A DNA stretch of 64,000 bases from Nevskiaceae bacterium (GCA_024234075.1 JACKOV010000002.1:806001-870000); one strand, 5' to 3'; shown: positions 8,099 through 16,583, counted from the stretch's first letter. Notes: a model not told the origin generated them from the letters alone. Numbers and translations: made by a program.

Positions 8099-8365
8099 AT
8101 GAAAGCCTCCGACATGGCCCGAGCGCTGGGCCGAAAGGGCGGCCAGGCGCGCGCGGCTCGTCTAGGCGTAGCGGAGAAGCGCCGCATTGCGGCGCTCGGC
8201 GGGCGTTCACGCGCGCTGTCGTTGCATGCGGCGCGGCGCATTGCGGAGAACTTTCGCTACGTCGAGGCGATCGAAGCGCTGCAGCCGCGCCCAAAGGTCG
8301 TGCGGCTGTCGGCCTTCGACGGCCCCCTGCCGAGGATGCATGGCGGCCAAGCGCAAGGGGAGTGA
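8099..8365 (+). CDS. small basic protein, probable partner of the nucleotidyltransferase
   Basis: 88 residues, rich in Arg and Ala, opening with a repeated GRKGGQARAARL / AEKRRIAALGGR pattern that looks like a short nucleic-acid-binding helix pair. I do not recognise a named domain, but small proteins of this look commonly precede nucleotidyltransferases of the AbiEii/DUF6036 kind. The start is placed at the ATG in ATGAAAGCCTCC; a start 60 bp further upstream would add residues unlike the rest. Its last 26 bp overlap the next gene, which points to coupled translation. Antitoxin-like role is inference. Confidence 0.6.
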   Translation: MKASDMARALGRKGGQARAARLGVAEKRRIAALGGRSRALSLHAARRIAENFRYVEAIEALQPRPKVVRLSAFDGPLPRMHGGQAQGE

Positions 8366-8897
8366 GCCACCGGCGCCGTTTCTCGGGCTCGTGACCGAGA
8401 TTGCGCGTGTGCTCGAGTCGCTCGGGCTGCATCCGGTGCTGGTGGGCGGAATGGCACTCGTGCTGCTCGGCTCGCGTCGGGTGACCCGTGGCTTCGATTT
8501 CGTCATCGCCCAGCCGGGCGAGCAGCTCGCCGAGGCGCTCGACGCCTTTTACGATCGAGGCCTCGAGCTGGCCGCCAAGCTGAACGCGACAGGTGAAGTG
8601 ACGGCCACCATCGGCAACCGCCGCGTCGCCGCCGCACGGCTGCGGCTCGACCGGCCGGAAAGCGCGTTTTTCCAGGATCCGAAGAGTGGCCTGCGGATCG
8701 ACGTATTGTTCGACTTCCCGATTCTCGCAGGGGAACTGGCCGGTCGGTCCGTATCGGCCAAGACGCCGGTGGGCAAGCTTCGGATCGCCTCCGAGGCGGA
8801 TCTGCTCAGGCTCAAGACGATGGCGCGCGCAAACCGGTCAGTGCCCACAGACGACCAGGACATTGCATTTCTGGAGTCCCGACGGAACGCACCGTGA
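8340..8897 (+). CDS. nucleotidyltransferase-fold protein (AbiEii/DUF6036-like), possible toxin
   Basis: 185 residues. The N-terminal part holds the nucleotidyltransferase signature VGGMALVLLGSRRVTRGFDF: the GG loop followed by the strand that normally carries the D-x-D metal pair. Here the usual T-x-D-x-D reads TRGFD, so the first aspartate appears replaced by glycine. Further on, RIDVLFDFP supplies the third acidic position (D-V-L) and SEADLLRLKTMA the conserved LxLKLxA-like helix. Related proteins act as toxins or phage-defence factors that modify RNA by nucleotide transfer. Overlaps the small upstream gene, so the pair is likely one unit. With the altered motif it could be inactive, or use other ligands. 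Confidence 0.7.
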   Translation: MAAKRKGSEPPAPFLGLVTEIARVLESLGLHPVLVGGMALVLLGSRRVTRGFDFVIAQPGEQLAEALDAFYDRGLELAAKLNATGEVTATIGNRRVAAARLRLDRPESAFFQDPKSGLRIDVLFDFPILAGELAGRSVSAKTPVGKLRIASEADLLRLKTMARANRSVPTDDQDIAFLESRRNAP

Positions 8898-8944
8898 ACT
8901 GGGAGGTTCGCGGCAGTGCCGGTGGGAGCAGCTGCCCGTTTCCG

Positions 8945-10363
8945 CTACGCTGTCGGTGCCGGCTTCCGCTCGGTCCAGCTGCCAGCCTCGGCGATGGCCT
9001 GACGATACTGCCGCAGGTTGTAGATCAGCAGGCTGATCGCGACGATGCCAGACAGGGTCGCCACACTCAGCACCGACCAGCGCAGCATCCGGTCGTCCCG
9101 AAAGACGTAGTCGGTAAACAGCGCGATACCGGTGGGGCCGATGGTGAGGCCGAGCAGATTGACGACGAAGTAGTAGCAGGCCGAGGTCTGTGCCCGCATC
9201 TGGTTGGGCGTCACCACCATCAGGGCGGTCAGTCCGGCGCCGGTTGCGGCGATCGTGCCGGTCGACATGGGCACGAGCATCAATACTGCGAACTCGGGGT
9301 TCGGGGCCAGGGGTACCAGCACGGCGCCGACTGCGCCGAGCACGAACGACCATAGCGCCGTGCGCATGTAGACGTCTGTTCGTCCTTGTGCCTCGAAACG
9401 ACGGGCCAGCACGGAGACGAGCAGCACCGACAGGCCGCCGGAGATCAGGGTGACCACGCCGTAGACGATGCCGATTCGGGGAATGCTCCAGCCCCAGGTG
9501 CGGACGAAGGTCTGTGGCACCCAGGCGAGGAAGCCGTAGGTGAGCATCGCCGTGACCGACAAGCCGACGAAGTGGCTGCCGTAAAGCTTCCAGCGTGCCA
9601 GCAGGAAGCGGAACACTTCGGCGAAACTCAGCGCGGCGGCGCCGCTGCGACCCTGGCCCTGGACGACCAGCTGTTCCCGTCGTGCGGGCTCGCGCACCGT
9701 GAACATCAGCAGTGCCATCAGCAGCCCGGGCAGGCCGACGAGGATGAACACCTTCTGCCATCCGTAAAGCTCGCCGACCAGGGGCCACTCGGTGCGGCCG
9801 ACCGTGCCGACCAGCGCGATCAGCGGGCCACCGATGATCATCGCCAGACCGGAGCCGAGGGAAATGCCACTGGTATAGAACGCGATCGCCCGGCCGCGAC
9901 GCTCCGGGGCGAAATAATCGGAGATCAGCGACAGGGCGCTCGGACTCAGTGCAGCTTCGCCGACACCGACGCCGACGCGCGCCATGAAAAGCTGCAGGTA
10001 GCTCTGCGCCATGCCGCAGGCGGCGGTCATCGCGCACCAGATCGTGATGCCGACCGCGATGATCGTGCGGCGGCTGTAGCGATCCGCCAGCCGCCCGATC
10101 GGCAGACCGAGAAAAGTATAGAACAGCGCGAACGCCAGGCCGATCAGCAGGCTCACCTGGGTGTCGCTGATCGCCAGGTCCTGGCGGATCGGGCCGATCA
10201 GCAGCGACATGATCTGCCGGTCGATGAAGGAGATGGTGTAGGTGATGGTCAGGATGACGACGACGTACCAGGCGTAGGTGTTGCTCGGATACTCGTTCGT
10301 CGGCCGCGGCGTGCTTTCGGCCTGGCTCGCAGCCGGGGCGGTGGTCGTCGAGGAACCGCTCAT
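8945..10363 (-). CDS. MFS transporter (spinster-like subfamily)
   Basis: 472-residue inner-membrane secondary transporter with about 12 predicted membrane segments. The first is preceded by a polar 30-residue N-terminus and followed by SFIDRQIMSLL, typical of the MFS branch that resembles eukaryotic spinster proteins. MFS motif A appears as GLPIGRLADRYSRR between segments 2 and 3, and the GVGEAALSPSALSL stretch marks segment 4-5. Substrate unknown. It starts inside the last 4 bp of the VOC protein gene (ATGA overlap), so the two are co-translated. It is probably the last gene of the leftward cassette that begins with the 107-residue protein. Its 3' end faces the nucleotidyltransferase gene 47 bp away. 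Confidence 0.88.
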   Translation of the reverse strand: MSGSSTTTAPAASQAESTPRPTNEYPSNTYAWYVVVILTITYTISFIDRQIMSLLIGPIRQDLAISDTQVSLLIGLAFALFYTFLGLPIGRLADRYSRRTIIAVGITIWCAMTAACGMAQSYLQLFMARVGVGVGEAALSPSALSLISDYFAPERRGRAIAFYTSGISLGSGLAMIIGGPLIALVGTVGRTEWPLVGELYGWQKVFILVGLPGLLMALLMFTVREPARREQLVVQGQGRSGAAALSFAEVFRFLLARWKLYGSHFVGLSVTAMLTYGFLAWVPQTFVRTWGWSIPRIGIVYGVVTLISGGLSVLLVSVLARRFEAQGRTDVYMRTALWSFVLGAVGAVLVPLAPNPEFAVLMLVPMSTGTIAATGAGLTALMVVTPNQMRAQTSACYYFVVNLLGLTIGPTGIALFTDYVFRDDRMLRWSVLSVATLSGIVAISLLIYNLRQYRQAIAEAGSWTERKPAPTA

Positions 10364-11250
10364 GGTGCCTCGACGAGTTCGAGGAGCTCGCCGGCGGCGC
10401 CGCGCAGTACGCCGACCCGCCGCCCGTCGTAAGGCGCTTGGGCGATCTTTCCGGCAGGCGCCAGCAGCCGATCGGCCAGGCGGTCCAGGGAATCGGTCTC
10501 GAAGCTCACCATCGCGATGCCGGGGGGCAGTTCGCCGGATAGTCGGGGGCGTTCGGTGGCGGTGGGCGGATACTCGTCGAGTTCGAGTGAAAAGCGGGCC
10601 GACAGACGCGCCATGGCGAGCGGGTGGGTGGTCTCGATGTCGAGGCCATGGGCTTTGTTGAGCACGGTCATGCGGGCCTGGATCGCGGCGCCTGCCGGTA
10701 TGCCAAAGGTTTCGGCATAGAACCGCTGCATGGCGGGCAGATCGGGGCCTCCGAGGATGATGATGAACGGGCGATCGACGAACGTGCTGGCGGTGCCGAG
10801 CTGCTGTGCGGCCTCGCCGCCGGGCTTGGTGATGTACAGCACTTCCTCGGCCGGGCCGACGATCTGCATGGCGCGGATCGGGGAGTTCGGGCCTAGGGGG
10901 CGGGGCTCGCCGACGATGCGGAAGCGGGACGGTGCGGCGCGCAGGCGTCGGGCCATTTCGTCTGGATCCTGCGCCAGCATCTCGATGGCGTTCCAGCCAT
11001 GGGTCTTCATGGCGGCATAGCCGGGCACGGCCGGCGATTGCACGAAGCGCAGGTAGACTGGCTCGCCGCTTGCCGGCTGCATCAGCAGATACGGGCGCTG
11101 GGCCAGCGCCGGTGTGGCCCAGACCCGCGCAAGCTCGGCGTTGATCGTGCCCCGGTCGATCGTGCGGTAGCCGATCGATTCGGTATACGCCGCTTCGACG
11201 TCTGCGAGGTTCGGGACGTTGAGCGTGACGATCAGAATGAGCTTCAACAT
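10360..11250 (-). CDS. two-domain VOC (glyoxalase/dioxygenase fold) protein
   Basis: 296 residues with two vicinal-oxygen-chelate repeats, about residues 3-125 and 135-290, each opening with the strand typical of this fold (LILIVTLNVPNLADVEAAY; PFIIILGGPDLPAMQRFY). The family includes glyoxalases, extradiol dioxygenases and epimerases. A His/Glu metal set is not obvious (few histidines), so the metal site may be lost or unusual. The ATG chosen gives a start flush with the first strand; an upstream extension of 45 codons is low-complexity. The next gene, the MFS transporter, overlaps it by 4 bp. A 14-bp tandem repeat lies in its upstream region. Reaction unknown. Confidence 0.8.
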   Translation of the reverse strand: MLKLILIVTLNVPNLADVEAAYTESIGYRTIDRGTINAELARVWATPALAQRPYLLMQPASGEPVYLRFVQSPAVPGYAAMKTHGWNAIEMLAQDPDEMARRLRAAPSRFRIVGEPRPLGPNSPIRAMQIVGPAEEVLYITKPGGEAAQQLGTASTFVDRPFIIILGGPDLPAMQRFYAETFGIPAGAAIQARMTVLNKAHGLDIETTHPLAMARLSARFSLELDEYPPTATERPRLSGELPPGIAMVSFETDSLDRLADRLLAPAGKIAQAPYDGRRVGVLRGAAGELLELVEAP

Positions 11251-11264
11251 TACGGTGGTTCCTC

Positions 11265-11320
11265 GCTGAGCTGTTTGGGCTGAGCTGGCTGGGCTGAGCT
11301 GCTCGGGCTGGGGTGTTCGG
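11265..11320. repeat. 14-bp tandem repeat, four units
   Basis: Four head-to-tail 14-bp units. Three begin GCTGAGCTG and the fourth GCTGGGGTG, and every unit ends in GG. It lies between the methyltransferase stop and the VOC start, ending 15 bp before the VOC start codon on the transcribed strand, so unit number would change the leader length. Confidence 0.85.
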
Positions 11321-11336
11321 AGCGGCCGCTGGCGAT

Positions 11337-12419
11337 TCAGACTGCGGGCTTGCGGGCCGAGATCACGGTCCAGGGAAATCGCCAAGCGTCGTCGGTCGCA
11401 TCATCGGCTTCGCGGAAGGGCTCGATCAAGATGTCCACGAAACCGATGGCCCGCAGCATCGCCGGCAGGTCCAGCTCCGCCAGGGGCTGCATATAGGGTT
11501 CGTTGTTGCGTCGCGCGTGCCCGTAGTGCAGCAGGCGCTGGAACACGTCGGGCATGTGGTAGAAGTCCAGATGCACCGCCCGGCCGCCGGGCTGGAGTAC
11601 GCGGAAGGACTCTTCGAGGACCTGGCGCAGCGGCGGTGGCGGAATCTCGTGCAGCAGCATCGTCGAGGTGACCAGGTCGAATGAGGCCTCGGCGAAACCG
11701 AGGCGGCCGGCATCCATTTGCCGGAAATGGATGCGTGCCGCAGGCGGGCCGCTCGCGTCGGCAGCAGCGAGTCGCAGGCAGGCGGCAGACAGGTCGATGG
11801 CATCGATGTTCGCGGCGCGAAACGTGTTCGCGAACGGGTGGGTGCTCTTGCCGAAGCCGCAGCCCAGATCGAGGATGTGTCGCGAATCGCCGCGCTGCGC
11901 GATCAGGCCGGTGAAGCGATCGTGCAGCGTGGCGTGGGATTCTCCCAGCAACGGGGTCGTGGTTTGAGCGCCGGCCTGGTAGACGAAGCCGGCAAGGTCG
12001 TCGGACCACACCCCGCCCGGGTGCTGATGGATATCCACCCGAGTGTAGTAACCGGGTAGCGCCAGCGCGGGGTCGAGGCTGAGCCCGGCATGTCTGGGCG
12101 GTACGTCGAGCCGCTGCAGCAGTGCCTGGCGGCGCTCCTCGTAGTAGGGCACCAGTCCATACGGGCCCGAGTACTTGAGTTTCTGCAGGTGTCGTTCCAG
12201 CCAGGCGAAATGCCGGTAGGCGACGTCCTGCTCGAGTGCTGCCGCGAGTTCCGGCAGGTTCGGCGGTGGGGAAGCTTCGGCGGCGATCGTGCTTGCCGAC
12301 GGATCGCTGGCGGCGAGTTCGTCGAACCTCGCGCGCAGGTTGCGGTACAGGGTGGTGGACCAGTACCGCTTGGCGGCGACGAGGAATTCCTGGCCTGCGG
12401 CGAATTCGCGCGGCTGCAT
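11337..12419 (-). CDS. SAM-dependent class I methyltransferase
   Basis: 360 residues. The C-terminal half is a Rossmann methyltransferase: motif I is HILDLGCGFGKS near residue 190, followed by an acidic motif II (IDAIDLS), and SFDLVTSTMLLHEIP as the post-II region. The N-terminal 180 residues form an extra helical domain (RYWSTTLYRNLRARFDEL onward) that I do not recognise and that may bind the substrate. The start is at MQPREF, because the 121 upstream codons are arginine-rich antisense-like residues overlapping the preceding gene. It follows the 107-residue protein by 5 bp and probably continues into the VOC and MFS genes. A small-molecule O/N/C-methylation role is inferred. Confidence 0.85.
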   Translation of the reverse strand: MQPREFAAGQEFLVAAKRYWSTTLYRNLRARFDELAASDPSASTIAAEASPPPNLPELAAALEQDVAYRHFAWLERHLQKLKYSGPYGLVPYYEERRQALLQRLDVPPRHAGLSLDPALALPGYYTRVDIHQHPGGVWSDDLAGFVYQAGAQTTTPLLGESHATLHDRFTGLIAQRGDSRHILDLGCGFGKSTHPFANTFRAANIDAIDLSAACLRLAAADASGPPAARIHFRQMDAGRLGFAEASFDLVTSTMLLHEIPPPPLRQVLEESFRVLQPGGRAVHLDFYHMPDVFQRLLHYGHARRNNEPYMQPLAELDLPAMLRAIGFVDILIEPFREADDATDDAWRFPWTVISARKPAV

Positions 12420-12424
12420 GGGAA

Positions 12425-12748
12425 TCAGGTGGAGGAGGGGGCCGATGGGTGCCGTTGCACCGGGCCGCTGGCGCCGCGGGCATGCTGGATGCCGAGCAGT
12501 GGTTCGAGCAGCGAGGCGGCGAAGCGTGCGGCCCGTTCCTGGGCCGCGCCGTTCTCTGCCGGGTCGCGTTCGCGGGTCAATGTCGCCGGGTCGATCAGCT
12601 TGGCGTGTGCCAGTGCCGCTTCCAGCGCCTGCACGCGATCGAGCAGCACGTAGTGCTCGAGGGCAAGATTCATCACGGTCCCCATCAGCTGGTCGATGGC
12701 CGGATCCTGGAAAAACTGCTGTTCGCGCCGCACCGGGCTCTGCATCAT
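12425..12748 (-). CDS. 107-residue protein of unknown function
   Basis: Short, mostly helical, acidic-to-neutral protein with a conserved-looking core (FFQDPAIDQLMGTVMNLA, then LLDRVQALEAALAHAKLI) followed by a Gly/Ser/Pro-rich tail. No signal peptide or membrane segment. It lies 5 bp upstream of the methyltransferase gene and appears to be the first gene of the leftward cassette, so it may be a structural partner or regulator of the methyltransferase. I do not recognise a family. Two ATG codons in a row make the start uncertain by one residue. Confidence 0.65.
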   Translation of the reverse strand: MMQSPVRREQQFFQDPAIDQLMGTVMNLALEHYVLLDRVQALEAALAHAKLIDPATLTRERDPAENGAAQERAARFAASLLEPLLGIQHARGASGPVQRHPSAPSST

Positions 12749-13165
12749 GAGTCCTGGGTTCCTGAAGGACTGAAGCTGGCAAGCCGCTCTAGTCTAGGGC
12801 CTCCGGCCAGGCCTTAGCCCAAAAAAAAAGAAGCCCCGCTTGCGCGGGGCATGGTCGCTTGCTTGCTTGTGGAGGAGTTCAAGACTCTTTCTTGTTGTTG
12901 TGCCCGTATACAGAGCAACCGACGTGCCAGCGCGATGCCGGGGGTGGCGCGTGGTCGATATGTCGTGCAGACGCCACTGAAAACGTGACCTACCGCGCGA
13001 AGTCCGGCCATCCGGCGGTCCGGCCGGATTAAGTCTGCTGCTCGTCACAGCTTGAAATCGTCAGAATTGTCGACTCCGTGCCGGCAAGATAGGCTCCCCT
13101 CCGGCCCGCGGCGGGCGCGGCTCCCGTATCGAATTAATGACTTAGGTCCACGAGGGGCCTTGTAA
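12749..13165. other. 417-bp region between the leftward cassette and mltD
   Basis: No convincing gene. It holds the leftward intrinsic terminator at 12822-12851, a run of CAAGC repeats just upstream of it on the minus strand, and the mltD promoter and leader on the plus strand. A 30-codon-plus minus frame runs through the terminator hairpin itself and is not taken as real. The 290 bp between the terminator and the mltD start may encode a leader or small RNA. Confidence 0.5.
12822..12851 (-). terminator. strong leftward intrinsic terminator in the leader of the methyltransferase cassette
   Basis: On the minus strand: a 7-bp stem GCCCCGC/GCGGGGC closed by a GCAA tetraloop, then TTCTTTTTTTTT. 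There is no complete gene upstream on that strand, and the next minus start codon is 74 bp downstream. It therefore either ends a small RNA or works as an attenuator of the cassette. Confidence 0.85.
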
Positions 13166-15748
13166 ATGCTTTCGACACCTGCATCGCGAGATTACGTTCA
13201 CAAGCGATGGTCCCCGGCATGGTGCCTGCTGCTGGCGAGTCTGCTGCTGCCAGGCGCCGGGGCCGGCGCGCAGCAGCTGGCGGTACAGGCCGTGGCAGCG
13301 GGTGGCACGACGGCCGCTCGGGCCGCGGCGACTGCGCCGGCGGCGACCGGGTCTGCGGTTGCGGCGGTGCCCCGGGGTGCGAATGCGGGCGCAGCGGCGG
13401 CCGGCAGTGCGATCCCACGTCCGCCGGCGCTGCAGCGCGATGTCGATTTCTGGATCCGCATCTATTCGGAAGTCACGACCAGCGAGGGCCTGCTGCACGA
13501 CGAGTGGGACCTGTCGGTGGTCTACGCCAAGCTGCAGTTCCCGCCGAACACCGAGCCGAAGGCGCGGCGTGAAGCGGTCGATGCGGCGCGCGAGCGCTAT
13601 GTGGCGGGGCTGAAGGCCGCAGCGGCGGCCTTGTCGGCACGCACGCCGGGCAGTGCACTGGATCAAGCGTCGCTCGGTGAGGAGACCCGGCGGGTCCTGC
13701 AGCTGTGGGGCGATGCCGTCACGCCGACGCGGCTGCTCGAGGCGGCAGGCGGCGTGCGTTTCCAGCTCGGCCAGGCGGATCGCTTCCGCGCCGGCGTGGT
13801 CCGCTCGGGCGCCTGGGAGGCGCATATCGCCGAGACCTTCGCCAATCTGGGATTGCCGCCGGAGCTGGCGGCGCTGCCTCACGTCGAGTCTTCGTTCATC
13901 CCGACGGCGTATTCGAAAGTCGGTGCCTCGGGGCTCTGGCAGTTCATGCGCTCGACCGGGCGGCGCTACATGCGGGTCGACGACTACGTCGACGAGCGTC
14001 TCGATCCGTTCCGCTCGACCGAGGCGGCAGCGCAGCTGCTGGCCTACAACTTCCGGGTGCTGGGCAGCTGGCCGCTGGCGTTGACGGCGTACAACCACGG
14101 CGCCGCGGGCATGCGTCGGGCCAAGGAGAGCATGGGCACCGACGACTTCGTGACGATCGCGCGCGGCTATCGCAGCCGGAGCTTCGGCTTTGCGTCGCGC
14201 AATTTCTATCCGTCGTTTCTCGCTGCGTTGACCATCGATCAGAATCCGGAGAAATACTTCGGCGCGATCGAACGCGATCCGGAACTCCGCTTCCGCGAAG
14301 TCGCAATGCCCGGTTACGCGCGGATTGCCGCGATCGAGCGGGCGGTCGAGGTGCCGCGCGCCAGGTTGCGCGAGTTGAACCCGGCGCTGTTGGGGCCGAT
14401 CTGGAGCGGCTCGAGGCTGGTGCCGCGCGGCTATCGTCTGCGCCTGCCGCCCGGCGAAGAAGCTTTCACGTCCGAATGGCTGGCGATGCGGATCGGTGCC
14501 AATGAACTGTTCGCCGCGCAGATTCAGAGCGGTTCACATCGCGTACGCAAGGGCGAGACCCTGGGAGCCATCGCCAAGCGTTACGGGATCAGCGTCAGCA
14601 CGCTGGCCGCGGCCAATGGTCTCAAGGTTAGCTCCACGCTGCGCACCGGCAGTACGCTGAACCTGCCGGATCGACAGCCATCGCTGCTTGCGGCCGCGGC
14701 TGCCGGCCAGACCGGCACGACCTCCGGTTCAGCGGCTGCCGCCACTGCCGGTGCTGCCGAAGCGACTGCGGCAGCGCCGCGGACCTACGTGGTGCGCGCC
14801 GGCGATACGCTGTTCGGTGTCGCCAACAAGTTCGGCCTCTCGGCCAAGCAACTGATGGCGCTCAACCGGATTCGCGACGCCGACTCCATTTTCGAGGGCC
14901 AGCGATTGCGGGTTTCTGCCGAGGCCGCCGCGCCGGCCGGTGGCGTCGGTGCGGCGGCCTCCGCGACCGTGGCATCGGCTGCGCCGCCGGTGGTGACCGA
15001 TGCGGCGGAGGTGGCCGAGGCCGTGGCTTCGAGCGGCAGCCGTCCCGATGCGCCGGCTACCGAGGTGGCCACGACGCCGGTGGTGGTGGCAGCGACTGCC
15101 GCGGCCGATGTGGCCAGTGCCGAGGTGGCGCTGGTGGCTGCGCAGAGTGGCGGCCCACGCACGCGGCGGAGCGGACGTGCATCGACATCGACTGCGCCTG
15201 CCGTGGCGCAGACGACGCCAGCGCTGGTCAGCGAGCCGGTGACGGCCGACGCGCAAGGGCCGGAGGTCGGCCCCGGCGCCGATACGCCACCGCCGGTCGC
15301 CGATGCGATCGATCTGCAGGTGCATAACGACAGCGTGCAGGTGATCGCCGAAGAAACCCTCGGGCACTACGCCGATTGGCTGGGCGTCAGCGCGGCGCGG
15401 CTGCGCGAGCTGAACCGGATGAAATACGGTCAGGCGGTGTTGCTGGGCCGATCGCTGAAGCTCGATTTCAGTCGCGTTTCGCCGGAAGAGTTCGAGCAGA
15501 AGCGACGTGATTTCCATGCGCGCTTGCAAGCAGCGTTCTTCGCCCAGCGGCGCATCCTCGGTACCGAGGTCTATATCGTGCGTCGCGGTGACACGCTCTG
15601 GTCGATCACCCAGCGTTATGCGGGCGTGCCGGTCTGGCTGCTGCAGCAGTACAACCCCGACCTGGAACTCGGCGCATTGCGCGCCGGTGCGCAGCTGGTC
15701 GTGCCGCGGCTCGAGGACATCCAGGCCGAAGTCGTCGCGGGGCGCTGA
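13166..15748 (+). CDS. mltD: membrane-bound lytic murein transglycosylase D with LysM repeats
   Basis: 860-residue periplasmic enzyme that cleaves peptidoglycan glycan strands with formation of 1,6-anhydromuramic ends. The transglycosylase (SLT) domain lies at about residues 220-370: catalytic Glu241 in LPHVESSF, then YSKVGASGLWQFM and LTAYNHGAAGM. Four LysM or LysM-like modules follow, at about 457-502, 540-585, 722-768 and 802-848, each opening V-x-x-G-[ED]-T-L except the third, which is degenerate. Ala/Val/Thr-rich linkers separate them. E. coli MltD has about 450 residues, so this form is nearly twice as long. The N-terminus carries a signal-like hydrophobic stretch (about 14-32) without a clear lipobox. 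Confidence 0.92.
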   Translation: MLSTPASRDYVHKRWSPAWCLLLASLLLPGAGAGAQQLAVQAVAAGGTTAARAAATAPAATGSAVAAVPRGANAGAAAAGSAIPRPPALQRDVDFWIRIYSEVTTSEGLLHDEWDLSVVYAKLQFPPNTEPKARREAVDAARERYVAGLKAAAAALSARTPGSALDQASLGEETRRVLQLWGDAVTPTRLLEAAGGVRFQLGQADRFRAGVVRSGAWEAHIAETFANLGLPPELAALPHVESSFIPTAYSKVGASGLWQFMRSTGRRYMRVDDYVDERLDPFRSTEAAAQLLAYNFRVLGSWPLALTAYNHGAAGMRRAKESMGTDDFVTIARGYRSRSFGFASRNFYPSFLAALTIDQNPEKYFGAIERDPELRFREVAMPGYARIAAIERAVEVPRARLRELNPALLGPIWSGSRLVPRGYRLRLPPGEEAFTSEWLAMRIGANELFAAQIQSGSHRVRKGETLGAIAKRYGISVSTLAAANGLKVSSTLRTGSTLNLPDRQPSLLAAAAAGQTGTTSGSAAAATAGAAEATAAAPRTYVVRAGDTLFGVANKFGLSAKQLMALNRIRDADSIFEGQRLRVSAEAAAPAGGVGAAASATVASAAPPVVTDAAEVAEAVASSGSRPDAPATEVATTPVVVAATAAADVASAEVALVAAQSGGPRTRRSGRASTSTAPAVAQTTPALVSEPVTADAQGPEVGPGADTPPPVADAIDLQVHNDSVQVIAEETLGHYADWLGVSAARLRELNRMKYGQAVLLGRSLKLDFSRVSPEEFEQKRRDFHARLQAAFFAQRRILGTEVYIVRRGDTLWSITQRYAGVPVWLLQQYNPDLELGALRAGAQLVVPRLEDIQAEVVAGR

Positions 15749-15784
15749 CCCAAGGCCGCGGTGGCGGTGCGTTGTCGGTGCGGC

Positions 15785-16399
15785 TCAGAGGCCGAGCGAC
15801 TGCAGGAACTGCGTCAGGATCCCGGCGGGCTGCGGCGTACCGGTGAAGCGCACCGGCTGGGCGTCGTAGCTGACGCTGATCTCGAGCGTCGCGGCGGCCG
15901 CCAGCGTTTGCAGCGCCGGTGCATCGAGTGCGAGCAGCGTCACCGACGACCAGGGGGCCGGCGTCGCATACGGAAAAGCCGCGAGACCGATGGTCTGCGG
16001 ATCCGGCCCGAGCGATCGCAGCGACAGTGGTGTGCCGTCCAGCTCGACCTGCGGTGCCGTGACATTGCGACTCTCGTTCGGTACGGCGACCCACAGATAC
16101 ATCTGGCGCGTGCCCATACGGTTGGTCTCGAAGGGCGCCAGGTAGGCGAACGGATCGCTCTGGCCGCGGCGGGGCGCCGTCGAGACCAGCTCGAGAGCCC
16201 GCTGCAGGGCCGTCACGGTGGTGCCGGTCCGTTCGTCCAGCCGTTCCTGGACCGCGTTGTCGGGCAGGGTGGTGCAACCGGACAGCCATGCGCTGCTCAG
16301 CAGGGCCGACAGCAGGCCGCAGGCGAGGCGCCGCGAGCCGCGGGTCGGCCGGGAGCCGGAAGCCAGGGTCGATCGGGTGTTTGTTGCGCTGGCCGACAC
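15785..16399 (-). CDS. putative lipoprotein of unknown function
   Basis: 204 residues. Signal peptide with an arginine-rich n-region and a lipobox (LSGC, Cys about 43), so a lipid-anchored envelope protein. The mature part has a beta-rich look with several conserved-looking turns (FAYLAPFETNRMGTRQMYLW, LDGTPLSLRSLG) but no family I recognise. The GTG start is chosen because AGGGGGG lies about 7 bases upstream; an ATG 34 codons earlier has no such site. Convergent with mltD (36 bp apart) and divergent from the L,D-transpeptidase, so it may be envelope-related by context only. Confidence 0.7.
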   Translation of the reverse strand: MSASATNTRSTLASGSRPTRGSRRLACGLLSALLSSAWLSGCTTLPDNAVQERLDERTGTTVTALQRALELVSTAPRRGQSDPFAYLAPFETNRMGTRQMYLWVAVPNESRNVTAPQVELDGTPLSLRSLGPDPQTIGLAAFPYATPAPWSSVTLLALDAPALQTLAAAATLEISVSYDAQPVRFTGTPQPAGILTQFLQSLGL

Positions 16400-16577
16400 G
16401 GTTTTCCCCCCTGCTGCATGGTCTCGGGCGGTGCTGCCCCGAGGATTATAGGCGGCGCAGCGGGGCGCGCCGCCGGTCATGCCGGTTGCCGCTTGGCGCA
16501 AGGTTGGGCCGCGGATCGGCGACTCTGATCTCGGGCAGGGGTGAATTCCGTTCCAGATCCCGGGGTTTGGCTCTGTC

Positions 16578-16583
16578 TATAAT
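16578..16583 (+). promoter_or_regulatory. perfect -10 box next to the L,D-transpeptidase start
   Basis: TATAAT, identical to the sigma-70 -10 consensus, overlaps the first of two in-frame ATG codons. Transcription would begin 7-8 bases after it, at about 16591, which is the A of the second ATG. No good -35 is seen 16-18 bp upstream. Confidence 0.5.

Noticed and set aside
12794..13048. 84-codon minus-strand gene through the terminator
   Set aside because: It translates the hairpin and T tract into a run of phenylalanines; no sign of a real protein.
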